32,751 nt of DNA from Dissophora ornata. Taxonomy: Eukaryota > Mortierellomycota > Mortierellomycetes > Mortierellales > Mortierellaceae. The notes beneath the pieces are model-generated. The model saw nothing but the letters and a program-made list of their open reading frames with translations, had not been told where the DNA came from and made no database searches. Both the position numbers and the translations under genes were made by a program. The stretch is taken from assembly GCA_025201705.1 (NCBI GenBank), contig MU616905.1:1-32751 (forward strand). The letters run 5' to 3'. Positions within the stretch are counted from its first letter, which is position 1, and every line of letters starts with the position of its first letter. Positions 11,717 to 21,051 of this stretch are shown here, piece by piece.

Positions 11717-14700
11717 ATGGCCTCCACAAAAGAGTTTGAGCGCCTATCTGTCCCCACCTCAATCGCCTCTGGTTTCTGCCCCTCCTCCCCTATTGCGGCA
11801 CCCGTCTCCGCCGGCACTGCATCCGCCTCTGGACAGAGCAACAGCCTCCGAGACCATCTTGCAATCCTCGCCCGCTCCGTCTCCGTCACCTCGCACAATT
11901 CACACAACTCTCGCCTTTCGCACCGCAACTCTGTCGCTTCCTCTCATCACAGCATCAACTCTGTCCACAGCCACGTCTCCAGCTTCCAGAATGTCCGCTT
12001 CGACCCGGATCCCATAAAGGACATCTCCTTCTGGGGAGGACTTGCCTTGCTTATCTCCAACATGACAGGACCCGGAATCGTCACTCTCCCAATTGTTGCA
12101 CAGTCTGCGGGCTGGCTGCCAACCATCCTCGCATTCCTTATCGTTGGAATGCTTAGCACGCTGAGCAGTCTGTTCATCTGTGAGGCAATGACTGAGGTGC
12201 CTGGAAACGAGTACTTTCAGTCGAATGTAAGTTTAGCCTAATTATCTTTTTTTTTTTTTTTTTTTTTTTGCTCTTTTTGTTATCGCATGTACTAAATTTG
12301 ACATTTGTGATCTAGGTCGAGTTCTCAAACTTGGTCCTGTGTTTCTTCGGTCGGCGGTACCACCTGCTCGTACAAATCATCTGTTTTCTGGCCATGCAAA
12401 CAACCAACATTGCCTCGATCGCTATCTCGGCTCAGCTCTTCGACAACCTACTGATCCAAATCTTCCACCAGACATGTGGCATCCAAGTGCACCCTACTGT
12501 GGAATTTGTCTGCGTCACCGAGCAATTGACATCTGCAAGTCCCTTCACGGGAGTCATGATCATGACCGCGGGTGTGCTCCTCTCCTTCGCCATGATCCTC
12601 CCTCTTGGCCTTCTCAAGCTGAGCGAAAACATCTGGGTCCAACTCGCTTCGTTCATCCTTATTCTGTTGATCGTTCTGCAGTGGATTGTGACATTCTTCA
12701 TTCACGGATTGGACACGACCCTTGTACCGGCTGTTGGATCAGACATATCACAAACATTTGGCACGATCCTGTTCAACTATGCATTCATCACCACAGTCCC
12801 ATCGTGGGCGAATGCAAAGCAGCCAAGTGTGTCGATCCACAAGACTGTGGGCTGGGGTGTAGGCATCACTACCATCATGTATGTGATGGTCGCCATCTTG
12901 GGCGGCATGGCTTTTCAGATTCCGAACAACTCGTCCCTGATCCAAGCTATCAGCTCGTCACCCGATGTTACCATTCTGTCACAGATCACTGGATACACCT
13001 TCCCCATTGCTGCGCTCATCACTTCGATCCCTATCAACATTATCGTCATCCGCTACAACCTGATCCAGTCTGGATCATGCAACATGTTTTGGGCCAATGT
13101 CTTGTCTGGAGTTATGCCATGGCTGATCGCTATTCCCTGCATGACAGGATCAGGATTAACGACTGTCATCAACTGGAGCTCGCTCTTTCTGGTCTCAACC
13201 GCGAACTTCATTATACCGTTTGTTCTCTATATTTACTCAAAGAAGCACAAGGAGAGACTCAGCAAATTGCCAATCATCGAGATGGAGCAACAAGCTAGGC
13301 TCTCAAGGGAGTTGTCGAGGAGCTCGTTCTCCGGACATTCTAGGCGTAACACTAGTGTCTCGGGTTCGATTCGTCGTCGGACAGCCGGATCTAGCTTTCA
13401 TCTGCGATCACAATCTCATCCCGACCTCACCATTGCACCACTCACAGGGATCGCTGCAGCAACTGTTATTCCAGTGGCCGTCGGTATTGGAAGTAGCAGT
13501 CTAATATCTCGCAGTAACTCGGAGGAAAATTTGGCGGGAGAGGCTGCGCGTTCAGGGACACATCGCCGATACCGCACTCACCATCCCACCACTAGTCTTG
13601 GACCGAGCAGCGCCACTGACGCAGGAGAACTTGTTAGTGGTCCCTACTTTTCATTTTCACGGGATGGCGAGTTGCATGAACGGGAACCTTCGACGGCGAA
13701 TAGCATAGAGCACCCACAGCCTTTCGCTTCTCATCGACCCTCCGGAGGATCCACTGTAATCCTGCATGACCCGGGAACAGAGATGGCTCAACGGAAGGCT
13801 CCGCTGCCCAGGAGAGTCTCCCATAAGGACAAAATCCTCTCCATGATCTCAGACAAACACAAGCGAGCAATGGAGCAGCAGGCAAAGAAGATACAGGAGC
13901 AGCAGAATGAGAAACCAGTTCCACCTATGATTCTTCTCAGCCAAAGCACGGCGCCTGAGGCCGAGGGTGATGACCTGGACGATGAGATGGATGTTGGTAT
14001 TTACGTGCACAGCAATGATTCGTACGAATCTGAGACTTGCAGCGAAAAGGACGCCAGTGCACAAAGCAAAGACATTGCAGAGGCCAACTCGAACTTGTCT
14101 GCTGCCCTTAAAAAGCTGAACAGGAAGAGCTCTGTCATCCCGGCTAACCAAAGTAGTCGCTCGACGCTCACGCTTCCGCCATCATCCCCTCCCCCGCGGC
14201 CCAACGCGTCCTTTCTGGAGCTTCGAGGTACAGGGGATTACAAGACAGGGAGCTCATACCTCGATACATTCGAGCACACATTGGAGCCATCCCCGACGTT
14301 CAGCCCGCCCAGATCTCCAGCAAGTCCTCAAAAATCGGCACTTAAACGCACGCCCACAAACTCTCCTGGGCGATCAAGTCCAGGGGGTATCAACGAACAA
14401 TCATCCAAGCCGTCTATCTCTGTGTCGGTGGGATCTCCAAGGGATTTGCTAAGGCTCGAGCTCCCAGTAGCGGATTCAACGCGACTTGGACCCGGAACGG
14501 GCTCAACACCTGGTGGTATGGCGTTACAGCATTCTCCTTCCACCCCAGATTCAGCTGCCAGTAATAGTCCCATGGAGAGGCGAGTATCATTTTCAAATGA
14601 ACAACGACTCTCAATCTCCACGCCAGACCTGGAGCATAGGTCGTCTTTCAGTGATGACACAAAGAGAGCAGTCAAGGCTGCAGTTGCGACATTGACGGGG

Positions 14701-16095
14701 GGAAGCCCTCGGCTAGGGTCTAGTCCTCGGTTGGGATCCAGCCCAGGGTCAAGCCGCGGTTCAAAGGATGGAAAGGTGGCTTCACAGGAATGGAAAATAA
14801 CGCTGCTGGAGGATCACCAGGAGGTTGACGAGGGTGGGTGTGAGGACGACCAGAATGCAGAGGATGGAGAGCAAGAAATTATGGGACCAGAACTACGTCT
14901 TGCGGACATCCAGCATGAGCGCGGTCGCATTTCTGAGCCGATATCTCAGCGCGGTGACGACGCAAGACGCGATTCGTTGGGTCGAATGGCTGCTGCTTTT
15001 GTTTCTCAACCCGGTTCGTTCTCCATCAGGACTGCACCGCTAACCTTGTCGACGCCCAGTGTTAAACAAGAAGAAGGAACAAGATTGCCGTACTCCAACC
15101 TTGGGCTTTCGCCATCGGCTCCTCCGCCGACATTCAAGCTCAATCAAGCCCCTCCTGGCCGTAATCATGGCAGGACGGTATCTGCTGCAGCAACGTTGCA
15201 GGAGAGGGAAAACAGTGCTCAGGATCACAGGGCGCGATCTCAATCAACACACCAGCTCACAGTTCCAGAGTCCGCCAACAGTCTTGCGATTCATCTTACG
15301 CCACCATCGCCCTCGTATGTGTATCGCACTACATTTGATGCTTCGTCTCCTACATCTGCTGAGGCCAAAGATGCGTTTCCACCTCTCGCGTCCTCTGCGC
15401 CAGCCTCGCCACAGAAGTCGCCATTGCATCATCGAACTAGCACCGGGGCTGGTCGCAATATCCGACTCAGCGGAAGCGGCAAGACTCTTTCAGCGCCATT
15501 TCAGAGTGGCAACAACTACTCGATCCCAGGATTTAGCTCTAGTCATTCAGCGACAAGCCCTGTGTTTCCTCCATCTAGTCCTGGACAGTATTTTCATGAC
15601 CCACTTCAGTCTGCTCAAGGTGCCGGGTCATCTTGGTTCAACAGACGACGCAATTCCAGAGATCCCAGTCGTTCGAGCGGCGGTATGCCTTATTCGGCTG
15701 GCTCTGCGCCCCCCTCACCCCATCCGTCCATGATGGATGCTGGAGGCGTCGGAAGGCGTGGCAGTGATTACCTACAGGAACCGACGACTCCTGGCACAGC
15801 AGCAGCGTTAGCATCGGCAGTGGTAGCGGCAGCCGAGGCGGCAGATATAGCAGAAATGGAGAGGCGCGAAAGTCAATTGCACGAGTCCAACTTCCATTTA
15901 CCGCAATACGTGCTGGAGAATGGATTGACATTTGAAGCGATGTGGAGCTTGCGGGCAATCCCACGATGGATCCCTGTGTCGGGCCTCAAGATTGCCTGGG
16001 GATCTCTGTCGCTGTTGGTTGTTGCTATCTCAGCAACGATCGTGTACGATTTTGTTCAGCTGGGGCTCGGAAACGATGTCATGTCAGGGTCGTAG
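11717..16095 (+). CDS. Amino-acid/auxin permease (AAAP) family transporter with a giant internal loop
   Basis: This is probably a proton-coupled amino-acid transporter of the plasma or vacuolar membrane. Two exons (11717-12226 and 12316-16095, phase 0; the intron carries a long T run) give 1429 aa, against roughly 450-650 for most of the family. A Ser-rich N-terminus of about 95 residues precedes the first helix, which carries ISNMTGPGIVTLP, typical of AAAP. About ten membrane helices follow up to residue 480 (IIPFVLYIYSKKH). Then come about 890 hydrophilic residues rich in Ser, Pro and Arg, and a final helix at about 1390 (LKIAWGSLSLLVVAISATIV) that matches the usual last AAAP helix. The core is therefore interrupted rather than followed by the extra sequence. 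The loop contains eight RRxS/T motifs and many SP sites, suggesting phosphorylation. The start is the first ATG after the predicted leader acceptor. Substrate and membrane cannot be told from sequence. Confidence 0.85.
12227..12315 (+). other. Permease intron with T homopolymer
   Basis: The donor is GTAAGT and the acceptor TCTAG. An uninterrupted T run of more than 20 bases lies near 12247-12269, a likely length polymorphism and sequencing-error site. Confidence 0.8.
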
Positions 16096-16460
16096 AACGA
16101 TCAAAGACAAAAAAAGCAAAAGCAAAGCATGTAAAGTGCAGCCTTCTTTTTATACATATACCAAACAATATTTTCTTGTAACATAGCGCTGGATGCCACA
16201 AAATAAAAGTTCATGGCCCTTTCTCTACCACACATACTCCATTTGTTACCTCTGGCAATGCCAATTCCAATGCCTGTGAGATCCCTGCAGAATAAATATA
16301 CTTTTAAAAAAACGACCTATTGACCTCAGCAAAGTACTTTACAGCGCATGTGCCCCCAGCAATGCGAACTTTTTTGAGCTGACTTATGAGATAGAGCCTA
16401 GAGCCACTCATGGAAGCGTCCAATCGTTCATTCCAAGATCTTTTATTTTAAAGAGAGTCT
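16096..16460. other. Convergent 3' region of the permease and F-box gene A
   Basis: AATAAA at 16202-16207 (+) is a poly(A) signal candidate about 107 nt past the permease stop. The rest is non-coding. From 16434 rightward the sequence matches the equivalent region of the second F-box copy, starting with AAGATCTTTTATTTTAAAG. Confidence 0.5.
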
Positions 16461-17933
16461 CTACGGCACCAATCCAACCGTCTTGATACCGTGGCCAAAA
16501 AGCAGCTTCTTCATCCTTGAATTGATGCCTTGGTCCGGATTCATCAAACCCCGGAGTAGCTGAAGATTCCTCAAGTGGGCCAAGATCCACTCCGCCTCTT
16601 CAATCCCCATCCACTGCCTCGTATTATACACGTTGAGACACTTCAACTTTTGCAAGCTGGCCAATGCCCCTAAACCACTCTGCATTCGGAAGTCTAACGC
16701 CTGGAAGTCACTGGCTTTTTCTATCGTTTCACTACCATTCGAAAACGACTCCAGTTTCACCAGCTTGGACAGGCGTTGGAATATCAACGGCTGCAAATCT
16801 TGCTCTCCTTCGCGAAATAGGAACAGGACGCACAAATCCCTCAATGACTGGCAGACCCATGGCCCACCCTCCACCACATCCTTTGCAAAGATACTGCCAC
16901 ACTTGAGTATTTCCAGTTCTGGGAAACAGCAAAAAATGTCTCGGAGCATCGAGCCTGACAGCTGCTTTGATGTCGGAAAACGTAATTCTCGCAGACTGTT
17001 GGTGTGGAGCTGCAATGACCGGAACGCAAGTGGCCCAATGCCCTGTAATGCGAGCTCGAACTTAGACGCCTGATTCAATGCACCGATGACCTGACTTAAT
17101 TCCATGTTGTGCATGTCCAAGTTCAGGGTCAGCTGCCTGAGGTTCCGCCAAGTTCCTGACGCGGCGCGCTGCGCAAATGTCTCCCAAACCTTGCTAGCCT
17201 TGAATCTGTCCCAGTCTTTCCAGACTTCCCAGACTAGGCCCTCGAGTTGTGGACAACGACTCATCAAATCAAGTTGACCCATCGCATCGAGTCCCCCGAC
17301 CAGCTCCATCCTCAGCTCCCGTAGTTGAGGAAACTCTACTCTGTCCAGACCACCCTTTCCCTCAATGTTGATGTCGATCAATCGAAGGCACCGCAAGTGA
17401 CTGCATGCCCTCCAAAAGTCGTCCACCTGAGCGTCCGGAACTAGAGATCTCTCCAACTCCAACTCTTTCAACAGCGAGAGGTCTGCTACAGCCGCCCAGA
17501 GCTCAGTCGTTGTGCACTCGTCAAATCCGAATAAGTTCAGTCTCTCAACCAGAGGGTTTCGAGCAATCAATTGCAGTAATCCATCCAGGTAGCTGAGTTC
17601 ATTGCCTGAAGACAATGCCAAAATGTGCGAAAACAATGCAAACCCTAGCGTCTTCAGGTTTGGGTACTTAAATGCAAACGTCGACCTGACGTCGTTTTTG
17701 ATCCCGAGTGCACTAACCAAGTGTCGGTGGCGCTCAAGGACCTCGGCATGGGGACCTTTACGATTGTGCAAGAAACTTCGATGGCCCACAGTGACTTCTT
17801 TCCATACAAGCGGGAGAAAGGTGCAGTGCCAGGCTTTGCAGACAGTGAGGCATTGGACGAGATTGAATCTGGTGAGGTACGTGCCCACGTGTTGAACGAT
17901 CTCGGGTAAATCCAGCGCGTTGGTGGGGCTCAT
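16461..17933 (-). CDS. F-box-like / leucine-rich repeat protein, copy A
   Basis: This single-exon gene of 490 aa is probably a substrate-recognition subunit of an SCF-type ubiquitin ligase. The N-terminus (residues about 5-48: ALDLPEIVQHVGTYL, then LVQCLTVCKAWH and PLVWKEV) has the Leu-Pro/Ile-hydrophobic/Cys-Lys-Trp pattern of an F-box. The remainder is a series of degenerate leucine-rich segments (for example LKELELERSL, LRCLRLIDINI, LRELRFP, LEILKCGS). No catalytic motif is seen. It has a close tandem paralog at 19114-20577, ends identically in GLVP, and shares its downstream sequence. Targets cannot be predicted. Families of such genes are common and fast-changing in Mortierella relatives, from general knowledge. 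Confidence 0.85.
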   Translation of the reverse strand: MSPTNALDLPEIVQHVGTYLTRFNLVQCLTVCKAWHCTFLPLVWKEVTVGHRSFLHNRKGPHAEVLERHRHLVSALGIKNDVRSTFAFKYPNLKTLGFALFSHILALSSGNELSYLDGLLQLIARNPLVERLNLFGFDECTTTELWAAVADLSLLKELELERSLVPDAQVDDFWRACSHLRCLRLIDINIEGKGGLDRVEFPQLRELRMELVGGLDAMGQLDLMSRCPQLEGLVWEVWKDWDRFKASKVWETFAQRAASGTWRNLRQLTLNLDMHNMELSQVIGALNQASKFELALQGIGPLAFRSLQLHTNSLRELRFPTSKQLSGSMLRDIFCCFPELEILKCGSIFAKDVVEGGPWVCQSLRDLCVLFLFREGEQDLQPLIFQRLSKLVKLESFSNGSETIEKASDFQALDFRMQSGLGALASLQKLKCLNVYNTRQWMGIEEAEWILAHLRNLQLLRGLMNPDQGINSRMKKLLFGHGIKTVGLVP

Positions 17934-18217
17934 GGCTGCAGCGACAGAGGACGCTCAATTCTAGCGGGTTCACTACAAAGAGAACAAAGAGGAGTGTGTG
18001 GAGATAGTTCTGGACAGCGAGCGGTACAGCCGTGGAGGTGAAAGAAAAAGAAAGGGGAAAAAAATATGAGTGAAAGTTGATTCGAGACGAAGCAACAATA
18101 AAATAAGGGTAAATGCAATTTAGTGTGCTTTCCTTGGTGTGACACAAGATTCACAAAATGAGACGTCCCAGCAGCCCCCCAAAAAAAAATCAAAACAATA
18201 TTTCTTCCTTTCACAAC

Positions 18218-18606
18218 ATGTCGGATCAAGGCTATGGACGCTTGCTTGCTGTAACATTGGCGGCGACGCTGTCTCCAGCGGTGCTACAAGAACTGAACGA
18301 AACTCTGGGCTACCTAGCAGAGAGGGAAAAGCTCAGCCGCAAGCAAGAGCACAAGAACAGTGACACTCCTCCTCCTCCTTTCAACGATCACCAGGAAAGT
18401 CCATGTGAGTTAACCGACGAGCAGCAAGGCCAGCGCAACTCACCCTTCCAGGAACAAGAAGAAGGGGTTTCTGACAATCACCATTTACAGGCGGCCCGCT
18501 TAGAATATCTTCCATGAGAGCTTCAGGAGCAGGCCGTGGCGGACCTCATCGCCTCGGTTTGAATAAACACCTGGCCCAAAAAAAAAAACTGTGGGCGGAG
18601 GAGTAG
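18218..18606 (+). CDS. Small two-exon hypothetical protein (100 aa)
   Basis: Not recognised. Exon 1 is 18218-18404 and exon 2 18491-18606. The 86-nt intron has a perfect GTGAGT donor, a CTGAC branch-like site and a TTTACAG acceptor, and the phase matches (T + GC). The start is preceded by CACAAC, a good context. The protein begins MSDQGYGRLLAVTL, has a mid-section rich in Lys, Glu, Gln and Pro, and ends in a basic Gly/Arg stretch and KKKLWAEE. No membrane helix or cysteine motif is seen. The spliced frame passes smoothly from one charged, low-complexity region to another, which supports a real gene. It is divergent from F-box A and falls wholly inside the block absent from the duplicate. Reading exon 1 through without splicing would give a 119-aa product from 18158; splicing is favoured. 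Confidence 0.5.
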
Positions 18607-19113
18607 AAGAGGCACCGTCTCATTTATTTTGGAGTTTAGTGTGTACACACCTGAGGTCAACAAGTTTGCAGTATTTTGAAACACTTGAGCAATAGCGGGA
18701 TTCGCAAATGCTGTTGATGATGGCGTAGTTTTTAACTCAGGGTCCAGTATCAGAGAGCCAGTTGCCTGCTGGACGAGCTCAATTTCATTGTCAAGTCTGA
18801 CACGGCTTGAGCTGGCTGGAGGTGCGGAGATACTGACGGCCCCTGAGGCGTGCGATCTCACGTCGTATCCCTTACAAACTTTCTTGAAACACTTTCCGCT
18901 CGTCGTGTCCCGACTTGGGGTTTGTTGTTCAATACTACGGCACCTTGACGTTTGTGCACCTCCAATTTACAATTATCACCTCTACTGCGAACGGCACAAA
19001 CGCCTGACCACATGTCCAACCTAACAAGCCTCAAGCTGAACATGCACTACCTACGAATCTCATCAAATCCCTTTGTAGAGGTGCCTCAAGATCTTTTATT
19101 TTAAAGAGAGTCT
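18607..19113. other. Spacer with a possible minus-strand gene remnant
   Basis: Two minus-strand open frames occur (19043-18858 and 18861-18523). The first ends beside a good donor, AAGTTT|GTAAGG, but no acceptor joining it cleanly to the second was found. The stretch 18735-18661, in the frame reading TTPSSTAFANPAIAQ, has a counterpart at 20825-20745 that carries a one-base loss shifting the frame. I treat it as duplicated upstream sequence or a decayed gene. Confidence 0.25.
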
Positions 19114-20825
19114 CTACGGCACCAATCCGGCCGTCCTGACACCATGGTCCCAAAGTAGTTTCTTCAGCTTTGTATTGTTATCTTTGTCCGGACTCATCGA
19201 ACCCCGGATCAGGTCAAGATTCCTCAAGTGGGCCAAGATCCACTCCGCCTCTTCGATCCCCATCCACTGCCTCGTATTATACACGCTGAGATACTTCAAA
19301 TTTTGCAAGCTGGCCAGTGCCCCTAAACCACTCTGCATTCGGAAGTCTAACGCCTGGAAGTCACTGGCTTCTGCCGTCGATCCACTGCCATTCGAAAACG
19401 ACTCCAGTTTCACCAGTTTGGACAGGCGTTGGAATATCAACGGCTGCAAATCTTGCTCTCCTTCGCGAAATAGGAACAGGACGCACAAATCCCTCAATGA
19501 CTGGCAGACCCATGGCCCACCCTCCACCACATCCTTTGCAAAGATACTGCCACACTTGAGTATTTCCAGTTCTGGGAAACAGCAGAAAATGTCTCGGAGC
19601 ATCGAGCCTGTCAGCTGCTTTGATATCGGAAAACGTAATTCTCGCAGACTGTTGGTGTGGAGCTGCAATGAGCGAAACGTAAGTGGCCCAATGCCCTTTG
19701 ATGCGAGCTCGAGCTTAGTCGCCTGATTCATTGCACCGATGACCTGACTTAATTCCATGTCGTCCATGCCAAAGTTCAGGGTCAGCTGCTTGAGGTTCCG
19801 CCAAGTTCCTGACGCGGCGCGCTGCGCAAATGTCTCCCAAACCTTGCTAACCTCGAATCTGTCCTTGACTCTCCAGACCAGGTCCTCAAGTTGTGGACAA
19901 CGACTCATCAAATCAAGCTGACCCATCGTATCGAGTCTCCCGACCAGCTCCATCTTCAGCTCCCGTAGCTGAGGAAACTCTACTCTGTCCAGACCACCCT
20001 TTCCCTCAATGTTGGCGTCGATCAATCGAAGGCACCGCAAGTGACTGCATGCCCTCCAAAAGTCGTCCACCTGATCGTCTGGAACTAGAGACTTATCCAA
20101 TTCAAACTCTTTCAACAGCGAGAGGCCTGCTACAGCCGCCCAGAGCTCAGTCGTTGTGCACTCGTTAAATCCGAAAAAGATCAATCTCTCAACCAGAGGG
20201 TTTAGAGCAATCAATTTCAATAATCCATCCAGGCGGCTATGTTCATCGCCTGAAGACAATGCCAAAATGTGCGAAAACAATGCAAGCTCGAGCGTCTTCA
20301 GGTTTGGGTACTCAAATGCAAACGCTGATGAGACGTCGTTTTTGATCTCGAGTGCACTAACCAAGTCTCGGTGGTGCTCAAGGACCTCGGCATGGGGACC
20401 GCCTCCATTGCTCTGGAAACTTCGATGGCCCACAGCGACTTCTCTCCATACAAGCGGGAGGAAGGCGCAATACCAGGCTTTGCAGACAGTGAGGCATTGG
20501 ACGAGATTGGATCTGGTGAGGTACGTGCCCACGTGTTGAACGATCTCGGGTAAGTCCAGCGCGTTGATGGAGCTCATGGCTGCAGCGACAGAGGACGCCC
20601 AATTCTAGCGGGTTCACTATAAAGAAAACAAAGAGGAGTGGAGATAGTTCTGGACAGCGAGCGGTAGAACTGTGAAAGAAAAAGAAAGGGAAAAAAAGAT
20701 GAGCGAAATTTGATTCGAGGCGAAGCACAAATAAAATAAAGCTCGCAGTATTTTGAAACACACGGATCTCATTGACTTTATTTTTGGGATGCGCAATGCT
20801 GTTGATGATGGCATAGTTTTTAATC
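19087..20825. repeat. Right copy of the tandem segmental duplication
   Basis: It matches 16434-18740 but lacks the 550-bp block carrying the small two-exon gene: here AATAAAATAA (about 20730) passes directly into GCAGTATTTTGAAACAC. Confidence 0.85.
19114..20577 (-). CDS. F-box-like / leucine-rich repeat protein, copy B
   Basis: Single-exon, 487 aa, the tandem paralog of 16461-17933, with the same F-box-like N-terminus (ALDLPEIVQHVGTYLTRSN) and leucine-rich body. Similarity is uneven: residues of the block GSMLRDIFCCFPELEIL through LVKLESFSNGS are identical in both copies, whereas the segments after the F-box and the last 30 residues differ at many positions (KLLWDHGVRTAGLVP against KLLFGHGIKTVGLVP). 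Both frames are intact, so both copies may be functional with diverging ligand surfaces. The role as an SCF adaptor is inferred from the F-box-like pattern only. Confidence 0.85.
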   Translation of the reverse strand: MSSINALDLPEIVQHVGTYLTRSNLVQCLTVCKAWYCAFLPLVWREVAVGHRSFQSNGGGPHAEVLEHHRDLVSALEIKNDVSSAFAFEYPNLKTLELALFSHILALSSGDEHSRLDGLLKLIALNPLVERLIFFGFNECTTTELWAAVAGLSLLKEFELDKSLVPDDQVDDFWRACSHLRCLRLIDANIEGKGGLDRVEFPQLRELKMELVGRLDTMGQLDLMSRCPQLEDLVWRVKDRFEVSKVWETFAQRAASGTWRNLKQLTLNFGMDDMELSQVIGAMNQATKLELASKGIGPLTFRSLQLHTNSLRELRFPISKQLTGSMLRDIFCCFPELEILKCGSIFAKDVVEGGPWVCQSLRDLCVLFLFREGEQDLQPLIFQRLSKLVKLESFSNGSGSTAEASDFQALDFRMQSGLGALASLQNLKYLSVYNTRQWMGIEEAEWILAHLRNLDLIRGSMSPDKDNNTKLKKLLWDHGVRTAGLVP

Positions 20826-21051
20826 ACCGCTCCGAGGAGCAATCCTCCTGTCACCATTTAGCGAATACTTGACATTCCGCAATGACTACCGGGGGTACAG
20901 CAGCACTCTCCTGTTTCAACACCCCACATGTGCGGCGTGGTGTGCGAAAGTAATTACTTTCTTTCCGGCTTAGCTGCTTTATTACCAGAATCCAGGAGAG
21001 AAAAGAGACCCGCAGTGGCATAAGCAGCACTTTTTGGCGCTTGCCTCCCTA
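20578..21051. other. Promoter side of F-box B and downstream region of IRC3
   Basis: The left part is duplicated sequence (see the repeat). The part after 20830 is unique and shows no gene; it includes the probable IRC3 3' UTR. Confidence 0.4.

Larger units (their letters stand above)
16434..18740. repeat. Left copy of a tandem segmental duplication
   Basis: From 16434 (AAGATCTTTTATTTTAAAG) through the F-box gene and its upstream region to about 18107, the sequence aligns with 19087-20735 at a starting offset of 2653 bp. Homology resumes at about 18661-18740 (GCAGTATTTTGAAACAC to TAGTTTTTAA), matching 20745-20825. The 18108-18660 block has no counterpart in the right copy. Confidence 0.85.

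Noticed and set aside
12339..13298. 319-aa open frame overlapping the permease in another frame
   Set aside because: His/Pro/Leu-rich shadow of the membrane-helix codons; the AAAP frame has clear family motifs.
13360..13380. GGTTCGATTC, like a tRNA T-loop/B-box
   Set aside because: It lies inside the permease coding frame, has no upstream A-box at a proper distance, and no cloverleaf can be drawn.
18108..18660. Transposable element insertion in the left F-box duplicate
   Set aside because: No terminal inverted repeats or transposase frame were seen. The short direct repeat near both ends does not sit exactly at the alignment break, so mobility is not supported.
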